From NCBI RefSeq assembly GCF_003265705.1, contig NW_020313140.1:2302953-2366952 (forward strand): a stretch of DNA of 64,000 nucleotides, read 5' to 3'. The notes under the pieces were generated by a model, which did not search any database, had not been told where the DNA came from, and saw only the letters and a program-made list of their open reading frames with translations. This DNA is from Callorhinus ursinus. Its lineage: Eukaryota > Chordata > Mammalia > Carnivora > Otariidae. The position numbers were made by a program, and so were the translations under genes. Positions 1-21,380 of the stretch are shown piece after piece (the first letter of the stretch is position 1; every line of letters begins with the position of its first letter).

Positions 1-9197
<9,197 letters not shown>

Positions 9198-10768
9198 CGC
9201 CCGCCCCTCGTGCTGCCCAGCCTCGAACCCTCTGCCCCCTCCCGTCGCCCCGAACGTCCGTCGCATGCAGTGCCTGTGCTGGTGCCTACCATACACGGAA
9301 AACAAAACCGAAACAGAAGACGACCCTAGAAACCGACAGGAAAACGCGCGCCTGCCCCACCGCCCCTTCCTCCCACTGCTGCGATCCTGCTGCTCTTGTC
9401 TTCTCTCCAGCTTCCGCTCACAGTGAGGTGCTCTTCGCCTCTGGTAGAGGTCAGAGTGAGGTCCTGGGGAGACATCTAAGCCCTCTGACGCGTGTTTCTA
9501 AAGTTTTTATGCTATAATTATTGTCATTTTTAACGATGTTGTGTGTCCTCCCTTTGTTCAGTGGACGGTTAAACCTTTTTATTTTCCCTCAGTATTTTTC
9601 TTTTTCTCTTTTCTTTTGCCTTTTTTTTTTTTTTTTTTTTAACACAGATGACGTTCAGATAAATGACAGGAGCATTGCAGGGGGTTCCCCAATGGGACGT
9701 GACTGGGAGTGTTGGGGGCAGAAATTTTTAATGCACTTAACCTGGGGTGGGGTGTTGGCATCAAACAGAGGACGTCAGCCCTGGGTGTTTCTGGTCTGGA
9801 CAGTCTGGGAGGCAGTGTTCATACTGAAGTTGGGCTCTGAGAATGAGGGGAAAGATCCTGGAGGGAGAAGCTTTAATCCACAGAGAAGGGGGCAGGGACA
9901 TATGAGGACAAGCCAAGAGGAACGGAGGCTGGTCTTGGCCTCCTGGATGCTCTCCTGGTCCCAGTGGAGATGGAAGTCTCTTCCAGGTCAACTAGCCCAA
10001 AATCATTTCATCTTACTTGCTTTGTAAAATTCTGCCCCTCCCCCCTGCCTTTTTAATCCTAATCTGCTCCTGGCAAGAGGGAAGCGCAGCCCCGTTGTAA
10101 CTGAGTTAGCTGGTGTCCTAGAAGTGAGACAGAGGAGGGAAGAGATAGACTGGGGGTGGGGGTGGGGAGACGAAGGGCTTTGTCTCCCAGCAGGTGAGAC
10201 CCCATCTGTCCTTCCCTCCACCCTGGGTGCCAGGTGCCAGGAGGGGAGGGCAGGGAGGCCTGACCAGCTCGGAGTCCGGCACTAAGTGCAGTACCAGCTG
10301 CCCAGAACCAGACACCTCTCGTTAAAACCAGCTCTGCACCTCTGTGCAAAGTAGCTGTTGTCGCCCCCCCCCCCCCCAGAACTCTATTAATTTTCCTTTT
10401 GTGTTGTTTTCAGCTTTTTCTTAAGAGCTACTAATGTAGAGAATGAACTGAATTGTGCAATGTTGCTGTTCTGGGGTCAGGGGAGGTTAGCATCCCATCT
10501 GCCCACACCCTGGGGGCGGGGGGCAGGGACCAGGCTGGTTTGAGGTAAGGGAAGCCCCTTCAAGGTGGGGGTTTCTGCTCTCCTGTAATGTTCACTCACC
10601 TGCCTGTGCCGCTCTAGAAGCTGCCAGAGTGTGGGGAAGGGGGGAAGGGTTACTTGGAGCAGAGAGGTGTGAAGACGAGTTTGCCCTTGAAAGCCACCTG
10701 GAAAAATTCCCCCACTTTTATGTTAAGAAATTAAATAATTTTTTAAAGTAAGAAGGCACTTTTAAAAT

Positions 10769-10770
<2 letters not shown>

Positions 10771-10814
<44 letters not shown>
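10771..10814. repeat. (AC)n microsatellite in GATAD2B 3'UTR
   Basis: About 21 uninterrupted AC dinucleotides. Being transcribed in a 3'UTR, the length is likely polymorphic between individuals. Confidence 0.95.
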
Positions 10815-10817
<3 letters not shown>

Positions 10818-10986
10818 GCACACCTTCCTCATAAAGTTTGGGGGTTGGGGGGGTGGAGAAGGAGTTGGGATCAGGCTCAGTACCCCCCTCTCCCATACCC
10901 CAGAGCCACTGCGGGTTACTATACTGGCCCTACGGGCCTCCCTGGGTTTTTTCTTTCCTCCCTTCCCCCAAATTCATTGAGCACTT

Positions 10987-10992
10987 AATAAA
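10987..10992 (+). terminator. GATAD2B: possible proximal poly(A) signal of GATAD2B
   Basis: AATAAA about 1.8 kb after the stop codon, in the context CACTTAATAAAGGAGC. It could give a shorter 3'UTR. Use is not shown by the sequence. Confidence 0.35.
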
Positions 10993-13424
10993 GGAGCAGA
11001 GATGCAGCCTGTGTCTGGGCTCCCCCAGTGGTGAAGTGATCTGAAGCTAGATGCTAGTAACAGATGATGATGGGGCTGTTCGGAGTATTTTTCAGGGGGA
11101 ATATGGTACCCCTGACTGTAAGTGGTGGGAGAGGGAGGGGGTTATGAAACTGGGTCTGGGATTATTTTAAAATTATATATATATATATAAAGATATATTC
11201 TTACATCTTTTCTTTACCCTCTGTGCTTTGAAAGCACTGGATAAATCGTTTGGTTTTGCTTTTCTCTCTTCCACGAATTTGGAAGCTCCCCCCTCCCCCC
11301 CGCCCAAGTCATCTTGCCTTGTGGCAGGTCTGTCTAGCCTCTTCCACCCCGCCCACCACGATGAAGTGCCATTTCTGTTATGTCTCCCCTCCCCCAGCTC
11401 GGAGGTACCAGGCGCCCAAGCCTGTCACTTGAGATTAAAAGTAAGGAACAGAGAATGTGCAATACCGTCTGGTTGGGGGCCATCCCTGCCCTGAGCTGAG
11501 CCTCCTCCCTGGGAGCCAGGCCACCTTTGAATGGGGTTTGGAAGTAGGGTGTGTAGACAGGAGGGGAGTAGTGGGGAAGGATTGCCCAGCCGAGTGCCTG
11601 CCGGGGTGCTGAGGTAACGGGTGGGTGGAGGGCAGGGAGAGCCTTCCCTGCTTCTGTCCCCTCAGGCTCCGTTGCACAGAGGCTGCTTATTGACTAGTAT
11701 AGCTCCGTGACCCTTTGCTCAATCGCTGAGGTTTGATTTCTTACCCCTCCTCCCCATTTTCATACCCTTCCCTGGGATTCGTGATGGGGGTGAGTTTTCC
11801 TTAATCATGGTGAAGTATTAGCCTTCCACCTCCTCCCTCGCTCCCCACCCCCATCCTTCTGTCTTCCTTATTTCTCTAGTTTTTCATCACTGATCACCTT
11901 GTGTCCCTCCGAGTCTCTTGTTGCTCTCCATCCCCCGGCTGGGCCCACAGACACTAAACCTCATGCCTAAAGATGGGAGGAAAACGCTCTGTTCAGAGTT
12001 ATCCTCCCCCCCAGGGCTCTGAAGCTCAGGGGGTGATTAGAGTGAGGACCCCCTGGTTCTTCCTGGCTTCCTCCGTATCCAGAGGCTCTCCAGGTCGTGG
12101 TTTATGGACAGTGGCTTACTCCCTAGACGCCCCAAATGAGTAGATGAGCAGGAAAGCTTGGGTAAAGCTGAGGGACAGAGGTCCTCATTTGTCAATTTTT
12201 TTTTTAATTTTTAATTTTCATTTTCTATTTTTGTCATTTGACCACAGCATCTGGACTTTCTCCATCCCTGGAATAAGTATTTTTCCACATTTTTGGATGT
12301 ATGTATGGTAGACAATTTTTTTTTTAAGACACAAAGATAAATGTTTTCCTGCTTTGGTTACCTTTCCTTTCCCCTTTAAAAGGACTTAGCTATAGAGCCG
12401 CTTTGTAAAGATGCTTCTTGGTATTTTACTTTTGCCCCTTTCCCCAAGCACTCCTTCCCCCTAACCCTCCACACCCCACCCCACCCAGCCCTAGGCTCCC
12501 CTGCCCTCCAACAAGACCTTCATTAGCTTATGATACTTGCTGCCGAGATGTTATAACAAGGACTCATTTCGTGTATATAAGCTATTTCTTGATCCATTTA
12601 AAAGGAATTGTACATTGTGTAGGAAAAAAAAAAAAAAACCTGAAAAAGAGAAAAAAAAGCCCTCGCCATGGATATTGTGAAACTGTGTTATGTCATTTTG
12701 TAATGTGCCCGTTTGTGTATGATCCGTGCAAAAGGGTTTCTGGGGAAGGGGCGGGGGTAGGGAGGCAGGGCTGTGGAGGGTGGGGCGGGGAGTGGGCCGG
12801 GCCCAGCACACTGAGACTGGCGGCTGCTCCAGCCCCATCCCTCCTTAGAGATGCCACCTCCCCCACCACCCACCCCTAATTTGTGCCTTGCCTCCCGCCC
12901 TGGAGTAGTCCTCCGGGTCACCAGCACTGCCTTGGCAGAGCCCACTCCCTACCCTAACCTGCCCCCCTCCCTACACCCCAGCATTAGGTGGATACTGTGG
13001 GGAAGTGCTGGGGGGTCGGGAGGTAGCCGAGGAATGGGGCAGTTCCCGGGGGCATTGAAACCAAGTATTATTATGAATTGTAACTGTATTTGCACTGTTT
13101 TTTTTCCTCTGATTGCATCAGCATATATACAATATACCTATATAACAAAATTCAGTGTCAAGCTTTCTTATGCAAGGGATTTCCCCCACCCCACCCCCCC
13201 AAAAAAGAACCTAGTTCCATGGGTCTTTGAGAGTAGATTATCAAGGGGTGATAGGATTTTAACAAGTCATCCTAAGAAAGCCTCACGTACGGAGCCACAT
13301 ACATCTGCACACGGTTTTCGGCTTCGTAAAAATTGGGGTGAGGTGGGTCACCATGAAAGCTAGAGTTCCTGGTCTGGGCCGTGGAGCGTGAAGCGCCACA
13401 GCACACGGGGTGGGGTGGCAGCAC

Positions 13425-13565
13425 CGTCCGGAGACCTGGGGTCTGGCCCCGGGCTTTCCCACTAACTTGCTTTGTGACCTTTGGTAGAGTTCATTTTCCG
13501 GGTCTCGGTTTTCTTGTTTGTGAAGTGACAGGGGAGATCACCTGGCCACCAAGTGTAAAATTCTA
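13425..13565 (+). repeat. MIR-like fragment in GATAD2B 3'UTR
   Basis: Contains ACTAACTTGCTTTGTGACC...TTGG and TCTCGGTTTTCTTGTTTGTG, close to the MIR core (tgtgaccttgggcaa...tcagtttcctcatctgt). Confidence 0.55.
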
Positions 13566-14396
13566 CCTTATGCTTCCTTCCTCACCTGCAAAACAACAGC
13601 TTGAGGTGGGGAAGGTGTGGGGCTGAAGATGCAGGGAGGACACCTACATGTTGAGGTGCAGTGTGTGACCATGCCCGTGAGGGCTGCCAGGCCCCTGCCA
13701 ATACTTTGGTTTTGGGAGAGGCAGCAGAGTGATGTCTAGACATCAGGAGACCTGTGACTGCTTTGCCCTCAGACCCTCGACCCCATCACGAGCAGCCACA
13801 GGGCCCTTGGGGTGCTTGAGCAGTGGTGCCCGGGCTGGTGGTCTAGTCACGCACACCCTTTGTGAGCTGCAGGGTGCAGAACTTGCCCATCTTCTTGATG
13901 ACAACGTAGCAGAGCTCAGATGCACCCCAGTTCTTGTCTCCTTCAGAACTCACGTGAGCCCTTGCAGGCGGCTCCCCACAGCCTGGGCTGAGGCTCCCAC
14001 ACTCCAGGCTCCTGGCCGGGGACGCCTGGAGAGAATCTGGGAAGGTGGCTGAGGCCTGGTGAAGGGTGGGGCAGAGCAGGGCTGGGGCGGGGAGCGGGGC
14101 TGGGGCGGGATGGGCCTCTCTGAATGGGGGTGGGGGGGGCAAGACCCTTTTGCACAGGCTCTAAGTTTCCTTTTTTTTTTTTTTTAACTCATTCTGATTT
14201 TCTGCATTGTGTTTGGAAATTAAAATGAAAAAACTAAGACCAACAGAAACTGGTTTTCAAAAAGGCAAATACACTCCCATCTGTTTCAGATGCTGCTGAG
14301 CATTTCAGCAGTAACAGATTCAAATAATAAGCTAATTTTTGGAGAAAGGATTAAAAGAAAAAACTTTGTAATATTTATCACTTGCAAGCTATGTTT

Positions 14397-14402
14397 AATA
14401 AA
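14397..14402 (+). terminator. GATAD2B: distal poly(A) signal of GATAD2B
   Basis: AATAAA in TATGTTTAATAAAGAAAGG, preceded by an AT-rich, repeat-free block (about 14170-14400) and followed by GT-rich sequence (GGAATGGTTTC then TGTGGCTCGTG). This is the most convincing end of the GATAD2B transcript, about 5.2 kb after the stop. Confidence 0.65.
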
Positions 14403-14940
14403 GAAAGGAATGGTTTCTAAACTTCCCTGTGGCTCGTGCTTTAGTCCTGGCAGGCAGGAGGGGTGGCAGTTTGGTGGGGGAGCTCCAGGGGTGATTGGGG
14501 GAGGAGCTCTGCCTGTGCTCCCTGCAGGTACCGGGTAGCTTTGGGTGCCCCCTTCCCTTCCAGTGGTTATCGACAGCCTTTGACCCCGCACCTTCACGTG
14601 GAGTTGGTGTTCTAGAAGCCAGTGACCTGATGACTGAGGCTCTGACACTGTTGGGAAGGAGGCTGGGTCCCCAGCTGTCCTTGGCCCTCCCCGTCCTACT
14701 GCTCCGGTCTCCCCTGGTCACTGAACCCTCCGTGGCGTGCTGGTTTCCCGGGGCGGCGGCCTTCGGAGCGCCTCCACTGCCCTGCAGCAGATCCTTCATC
14801 CGCACACGGCATCCCCCGAGTTCTCCTTCCAACCCAGAGTAGTAACCAGACCCTAATTTATTTTTTCCATTTGGCTTTTTATTTCCAACAAAGCACTTCG
14901 GTCAAGGTCCACCCAGAGGTTGAAGTTTGGGGCTGGGTTG
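14403..14940. other. intergenic, no feature seen
   Basis: Sequence between the GATAD2B poly(A) signal and the L1 insertion. I see no exon or named repeat. Short ORFs on both strands lack domain or splice support. Confidence 0.5.
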
Positions 14941-15676
14941 TTTTTTTTTTTTTCTTTTAACTATGCACTTAAATTTAAATCCAATTAACATATTATGTAT
15001 TGTTAGTTTCAGAGCTAGAGTCAGCGATTCATCACTTACGTACAACACCTGGTGCGCATCCCATCATGTGTCCTTAATGCCCATCACCCAGTGACCCTGC
15101 CCCCCACCCCTCCCCTCCAGCAGCCTCCAGCAGCCCTCCGTTTGGCTCCCTGCAGTTAAGAGTCTCTCATGATTTGTCTCCCTCTCTCTGATTTCGTCTC
15201 GTCTTATTTTTGCCTCCCTTCTATGATCCTTTCTTTTTTTTTTTTTAAGATTTTATTTATTTGACAGAGAGAGACACAGCGAGAGAGGGAACACAAGCAG
15301 GGGGAGCGGGAGAGGGAGAAGCGGGCTTCCCGCAGAGCAGGGAGCTCGACGCGGGGCTCGATCCCAGGACCCCGGGATCATGACCTGAGCCGAAGGCAGA
15401 CGCTTAACGACTGAGCCACCCAGGCGCCCCTATGATCCTGTTTCTTAAATTTCACACCATACTCAACACCTAAGGAACAAATAATCCAGTCAAGGAATTG
15501 GGCAGAAGACATGAACAGACATTTCTCCAAAGAAATACAAATGGCCCACAGACACATGAGAAAATGCTCCACGTGAGGCTCGGCATCAGGGAAACGCAAA
15601 TCAAACCCACCATGAGATCCCACCTCACACCAGTCAGAAGTCAGGAAACGACAGGAGCTGGCGGGGGTGCGGAGAG
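14941..15676 (-). mobile_element. 5'-inverted (twin-primed) L1 fragment carrying a SINE
   Basis: The left part, from the T-run at 14941 to about 15465, is the carnivore L1 3' end on the - strand (TTAGTTTCAGAGCTAGAGTC, CATCACCCAGTGACCC, TAAGAGTCTCTCATG). The right part, about 15465-15676, is L1 ORF2 coding sequence on the + strand (GAAGACATGAACAGACATTT, AAATGGCCCACAGACACATG, CACCTCACACCAGTCAGAA). This head-to-head layout is what twin priming produces. A candidate imperfect target duplication is AGTTTGGGGCTGGGTT (14924-14939) against AGTTTGGGCCTGTT (15677-15690). A reverse SINE interrupts it at 15231-15430. Confidence 0.85.
15231..15430 (-). mobile_element. CAN-SINE inserted into the L1
   Basis: Reverse-oriented: T-run and AAGATTTTATTTATTTGACAG at left, GAGCCACCCAGGCGCCCC at right. 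It is flanked by TATGATCCT at 15222-15230 and 15431-15439. It sits inside the L1, so it is younger than that L1. Confidence 0.93.
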
Positions 15677-17447
15677 AGTTTGGGCCTGTTCTTAACGCCT
15701 GGGTCCCCTGCTGCATCTGGTTGAAACCGGCCCGTCCCTTCTGCAGAAGGCGCAGATGCACCGCGGCAGGACCAGCCGTGCCGAGGTCTCTGCATTCTGC
15801 AGGGGCGCAGAGGGAGACGGTTCGGGGTCCCCCTCCAAACCCCGGGTTTTCCTTCCTCCAAGATCCTCCCTCCTTTGGTACCATACAGGATAGCCATGGA
15901 GGGCCGTTCTGGGGCTTTGGCTTCGGGGTGTGGTAGGGCTGGGTGAGGCGGGACAGTGGGGTTCTGGGTGCTGCAGGCCAGCAGAGAGCAGAGGGGAGGG
16001 GGACGTGCTCTTCAACACCCGCATTCGAGGGGCACCGAGGGGTGGGGTGCTCCACAGCCTCCCTGCTCTCTCCACGAAGGATTCACAGCCACCACCGGCC
16101 CAGCGCCAGCCGCTGTCTCCTCTCAAAAATAGAAATCAAACTGGGAGGGGTGCTCCGCCGCCCACAGCAGGGCCAGGGCTGCGGGTCTGGAAAGAGGAAG
16201 ACGGCTGTTCGGTTGCTCAGAGAAGCAGCTCCCATCAGCTGCGACGTTCAGGACTTTCATGGTGTTGGGACAAAGGGCAGGGAGCTCCCTTTGCCCACCT
16301 GCCCACTCAAGACTATGAGCAGTGCGGGCTGCCTGTCCCTGGGTCTCAGCTCCGGCACAAGGAGGCGGATGTCAGACTAGGGGTCCTGGCCGGGAGGTAG
16401 AGGTGAGCCCCTTGCCTTGCTCCCCGCCTGAGGAGAGCCCTAAAACTATACACCTTTGGGTAGGTTCATCTCTGGATCAAGAGCATACCCTGGATGGGGT
16501 GATGAGGCAGGTGTAACGGTGTCAGGGATGACTCCCAGCTGAGCTTGGTTTAATCTGAGGCTCTTTAGTGTGTTGGGGAGAATGACACCCATTTCCTGAG
16601 GAGGGGGGAGGAACAAAGAAACCACACGGTCTTCCCTCCCTCTGTGGTCCGGCCTGCACTTCGGTGGAGAGGAGCGGAGGGACCCGTGGTTCTTTCCAGA
16701 CTCCAGGGTGATGGCACAGGTGAGGTATTCTCTGGTGGGCCAGTGAGTGCCATCAGGGGGGAGCCCGCTTGGAGGGCCCTAGGCTAAGGGCGGCTGTCCC
16801 AGCCACGGTCAGGCCTCAGCTCCGGGCCTCAAGCACACCGCTCTCCCCACCCACTCCACTCCGGTGAACCGCCCCCTCACCTGGAGGATGAGTTCAGTCT
16901 TCTCTCCCTGGAGCCTGACCTCAGTGGTCCCCAGCTCGGTCAGAGGCAGGCAGAGGCAGTGCCGAGGAGCACCCTTGGTACCCCGTCTGCAGAGGAGGCT
17001 GCCCAGATAGGGACCTGCCTGGGGCCTCCCTCCGGCTTAGCACACTCCCCGTGGGCAGAGGGCACAGGCAGCAGCCGCCTGGCTCTGGCCCACTTCTGCC
17101 CGCTGTCCTCTGCCTGGGCGGGGCACGCTGTCTGCCCACCAGGCCGGCCCTGCTCCACAGCTCTGGGAGGGGTGGCCGGCTCTGCCTCTCTGCTCTGTGG
17201 CCCCCGGCCACAGTATGCGGATCGTCTCCAAGCAGCTTTGCAGGTGCTGTGGGCAGCAGAGCCGCGAGGCCCACAGGGACACCACAGCCCCAGGCAGCGG
17301 GGGGCTCCCATCCCAACTGCAGGAGCACCCAGCCTTGGACTCTGGACACAGCGCCATCCATCAAAGCCCAGCCCCTCTGCCTCCCTGAAAACTGACATCT
17401 GTGGGTCCTATGGGAGGGGCCTGCATGCCCCCGGCCTGCCACCCTCC
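15677..17447. other. intergenic, no gene identified
   Basis: GC-rich sequence on the downstream side of the Ig/FN3 relic (which runs leftward). If that gene once had further FN3 domains, a membrane segment and a cytoplasmic tail, they should lie here, but I find none. A - strand stretch near 17270-17360 (LQLGWEPPAAWGC) faintly resembles the first strands of an FN3 domain. Several long ORFs on both strands look like products of low stop-codon density. Confidence 0.5.
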
Positions 17448-17540
17448 CACTGGACCCCACCTCACACAGGAGACAGCTGCTGGGACCCTGTCCGTAGCCA
17501 CTGAATGCCTGGAGCTGGATCTCATACAGGGCGGCTGGCT
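17448..17540 (-). pseudogene. relic exon: FN3-2 second half
   Basis: After acceptor CCTGCAG (17541-17547) the sequence reads EPAALYEIQLQAFSGYGQGP, then SSCLLCE, a textbook FN3 F-strand 'Y.v.v.A....G.g'. A GTGGGG donor follows. In the phase left by the preceding exon this would instead hit a stop (TGA) after six codons. Confidence 0.65.
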
Positions 17541-17631
17541 CTGCAGGACACGGGGAAGGCCGCAGGGCTTTCTGGGCTGGAAAGCTCAGTGCCTGGCAGA
17601 GGACACGGAGAAGGGGGCCAGGGGGCCTCAC

Positions 17632-17797
17632 CCAGGTCTGTGCAGAGGAAGGGCTGACACTGTGAGGCAGGAGCAGGGGTCCCTTGAAACGAGCAGCTGG
17701 TGGAAGAGCTTGAGGCCATGGATGGGCCCCCGGCTGGGGTGGCAGGAGCCGGGAGGCCTGCACGCCATGTTGGTGGAGAAGCCTAGGGCGGCGGAAG
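17632..17797 (-). pseudogene. relic exon: FN3-2 first half
   Basis: Open exon, acceptor CTCTGCAG, donor GTGAGG. It contains NMACRPPGSCHPSRGPIHGL, KLFHQLL, like the FN3 pattern 'G.I.GFKLFY.L'. The central Trp-bearing strand is shortened. Its end phase (2) does not fit the next piece (needs 1), so there is either an error or another splice choice. Confidence 0.6.
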
Positions 17798-17851
17798 CTG
17801 CAGAGGACATGGAATGGGCTGGTCTGCGGGGCTGGGGAGGCTGCCACTCAC

Positions 17852-18016
17852 CACAGCCCATGGTGGAGGCGTCCCTGGAGGCGGAGTCCCGGCTGGCACC
17901 CTCCGCTGAGGAGGCCCGCACGTGGGTGGAGTCGGCTGTGGTGGGCGCCAGGCTGGGGGAGACATGCTCAAAGCTGCCTTCGCCCACGGCCTCGTGGAGT
18001 TCTGGGCCAGCTGTCT
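17852..18016 (-). pseudogene. relic exon: FN3-1 second half
   Basis: Open 165-bp exon, acceptor CCTCAG, donor GTGAGT, in phase with the exon before it. It encodes ELHEAVGEGSFEHVSPSLAP and THVRASSAEGASRDSAS, the F/G strands of a DCC-group FN3 domain. The usual Tyr of 'T.Y.I.VRA' is Asp (TTADSTHVRA). Confidence 0.8.
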
Positions 18017-18320
18017 CTGAGGAGCAGAGCAGCTTGGCAGCTTAGCACCCCTCTTCCTCAACACAAACATCCCCCACTCCACAAAGGGGGCACGAAGCCA
18101 GCCAGGTCTCCACAGAGAGCAGGGAAGGGGCTGCAGAAATCGGAGCTAGGATGAGAAGGGGCACAAGGGCATGAAGAGACACCAGGGTCACAGACCCAGA
18201 AGCCCAGCAAGGACCCAGCCAGGTCTGCGGATTGCGAGGAGTGGAAGGAACTTGCCCAGGGGTACCAGCCATCAGGCGCAGGGGTGGCCAGGGATTCCTG
18301 TGTGCCCACCCACACCCCAC

Positions 18321-18565
18321 CTCCCACAGGCCGGAGGGTCGGTACATAGCCAATGATGTCCCTGTTGGGGGCAGGTGGTTCCCAGGACACTGGAATGACA
18401 GAGATGGAGAGGGCCATCCCCTGCAGCCCCCTTGGGGCAGGGCGTTGCCCTGGGCCCCCTGTCACAGCCAGGCAGCCGCTAGCCTGGCGAGAGCCTGCAC
18501 TGTTCTCGGCCACACATTGGTCAATGGCCTTGTCCCCCTCTGAGAGCCCCGCCAGCGTCAGTGTG
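18321..18565 (-). pseudogene. relic exon: Ig4 end plus FN3-1 start
   Basis: Open 245-bp exon, acceptor CCCTAG, donor GTGGGG. It encodes TLTLAGLSEGDKAIDQCVAE, NSAGSRQAS, then the linker and VSWEPPAPNRDIIGY. Canonical Y-x-C has become D-x-C (AIDQC). The FN3 Trp and the PPAPN...I.GY pattern are kept. Confidence 0.85.
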
Positions 18566-18759
18566 CTAGGGAAAGGCCTGGCAGCCGGGGGCTCCTTCCT
18601 GCCCAGCCCCCTGCCCTGGTTAGGCGGCCCTAAGGAGGGGACTTTCTCTCTCAGAGACCACAGACCTGTCCAGGGGCAGGACCCGCCCCCTGGGTGTGGA
18701 CCTTACCTACAGTGGAGCTGCCTGGGGGGCGCACTTGCCGGGGCTTTGTGGAGACTTCA

Positions 18760-19482
<723 letters not shown>

Positions 19483-19489
19483 CTGTGAG

Positions 19490-20158
19490 GTGCAAACAGC
19501 AAGCAGGGAGGGAAGCAGAACTGGACCACTCTGTGCCCAGTCCACCCTTCTGCTCCCAGCCCTCAAGGGACCAGGCCTCAGAGCCGTGCTGGGCAGCTGG
19601 GCCTCATTCCTGCTTCATGGATAAAGAAGACGGCTCGCCCAAATGCTGTGTCAGGAAACACCAGGGCTGAGGTTCAACAGGTGGGAGGGGGGAGGGACGG
19701 CTAAGCGCGCCTCCCCCACCACCGGCCCCAGATGGCTCTCCCGGGGCTGGCTGGAGACCCTCCCTCAGGAAGCAAGCCAGGCCCTCCTGAGAACTCAGTG
19801 ATGTCCCAACTGCTCAGGAGGGATGTAAACATGTTTGAAACTCACTGCCATTAGGGTTTAAACCATGTCCTCATTATTACCACCCTCTCCCATGTTATTA
19901 CGTGATTCAGCAAATCAGTGGGGGCTGCTATGTGCCCTGTTCTCACCGCGGAACATGGCTACGAACTTGCAGAAAATGCACCTTTGTTTTCCCTTACCTG
20001 GTCACCCCATTCCTATTTTGTACTTTGTAATTTATGCAACTTTGTAACATATCTTAAACCCTTTCATAAATGTCCTTTCTTAAGAAAGTCTCATACAAAA
20101 TTTTGTTTCTCTAAAGTGAAAGTCTCTCAAGAACTGGTATAAAGTCTTACACACCTTT
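19490..20158. other. intergenic/intronic, no feature seen
   Basis: Unique-looking sequence between the Ig3 relic exon and a SINE. Nothing recognisable on either strand. Confidence 0.5.
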
Positions 20159-20172
20159 AAATATTCCTTGAG

Positions 20173-20371
20173 GGCGCCTGGGAGGCTCAGTCGGTTGAGC
20201 GACGGCCTTCGGCTCAGGTCAGGATCCTGGAGTCCTGGGATTGAGTCCCGCATCGGGCTCCCTGCCCGGCGGGGAGTCTGCTTCTCCCTCGGGCCCTCCC
20301 CCCTCTCATGTGCTCTCTCTCTCACTCTCTCTCAAATAAATAAATAAAATCTTAAAAAATAAAAAATAAAC
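20173..20371 (+). mobile_element. CAN-SINE with target-site duplication
   Basis: Forward: GGCGCCTGGGAGGCTCAGTC head, AAATAAATAAATAAAATC tail. It is flanked by AAATATTCCTTGAG at 20159-20172 and 20372-20385 (perfect, 14 bp), which suggests a fairly recent insertion. Confidence 0.96.
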
Positions 20372-20397
20372 AAATATTCCTTGAGACCTAGAATAGA

Positions 20398-20446
20398 TTT
20401 CCCTTTCTTCCTCCCTCTCTTTCCCTCCCTCCTTCCCTCCCTCCAT
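20398..20446 (+). repeat. CT-rich low-complexity tract
   Basis: TTTCCCTTTCTTCCTCCC and (TTCCCTCC)n-like sequence. Confidence 0.8.
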
Positions 20447-20669
20447 CTATCCCACAACCAGATATCGAGGACCTATTCCAGGCCAGGCACCCCTCAAATT
20501 GCCTCTCAGGATCTGTCGTTCGGGCCGAGACCACCCTGCAATGTCCTGGCCTTGGCCACAGAGGCTGTGCTCCTTCTGGTCACACTGTTCACGGAGGCAG
20601 AGCCCGGAACACAAGAGACACTGCAGCCCCCACCTGAGCCCTTGCACCTGCCAAGACTTGTGCTGTGAC

Positions 20670-20800
20670 CCCCGCCCACATCTAATCCTCACTGCAGACT
20701 GTGAGGCAAGTGCTTTTCTTTCTCCAAACTTACAGAGGAGAGAAAACCAGCATCAGAGAGGAGAAGTAACTTGTCTGATGGCAGAGGGACTAGCTGAAAA
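20670..20800. repeat. old MIR/L2-type fragment
   Basis: CTAATCCTCACTGCAGACTG...GAGGAGAAGTAACTTG...GGCAGAGG resembles the 'gaggttaagtaacttgcccaaggtca' end of MIR/L2 repeats. Confidence 0.45.
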
Positions 20801-21380
20801 GGGGCTGGGACTGGGTCCTGGAAGGGTCCACAGCGGGCAGCACACCCTCCCGCCGCTCTGAGCTGGAAGTTTGGGAAGCCCCTCCCCCTGCTGCCTCTCA
20901 GTGCAAGGCCTGCCCCAGGGGAGTGTGTGAGCCGCAGGGAATGGTCTGGGCCCTCGGTTCTCAGCTCCTGCCCCTGGGGAAGGGTCCGCACTGACCCCAG
21001 CTCCTCTCCTGACCTTTCCCAACAGGTGCCCCCTCCTCCTGACGTCCGGGAAGCTTCCTGCCTCTGCCCCGACGGCCGGCACTGGCCCGGAGCCCCGAGC
21101 ATCTGGAGGCGTGGTACCCTGCCCTGCCCTCCTGCCCCAGACGCTTGACCAGCAGGAAATGGGAGGCGGGAAGAACCGCCCCCTCCCCTCGCCGGGGCTT
21201 CCCTCTGCCCTTTCCCACCTTGTGCCTTCAGTTTCTAAATGGTTCCGGATCAGAGAGCTGCCCCTCTCAGTCTCCATTTAAAAATTATACGCCCTTCGGT
21301 GACATGTTGTCGGCGGTGTTTTGGACGTGGACGCAGCGGCGCCCGGTGCCGCCCCAGGGCCGTCGTTAGTTGTGCTGTGG

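Larger units (their letters stand above)
9198..14420 (+). other. GATAD2B: GATAD2B 3' untranslated region
   Basis: About 5.2 kb without SINEs follow the stop codon and end just past the AATAAA at 14397-14402. The absence of young transposons over 5 kb, in a window where they otherwise occur every 1-2 kb, fits a constrained UTR. It contains a CA microsatellite (10771-10814), an A-run at 12622-12637, many T-runs, and an internal AATAAA at 10987. The human transcript also has a very long 3'UTR as I recall. An old MIR-like stretch sits at about 13425-13565. The exact cleavage site is inferred. Confidence 0.7.

Noticed and set aside
15378..16055. A 225-codon open frame on the - strand
   Set aside because: It starts inside a SINE and runs through L1 sequence. 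Composition only.
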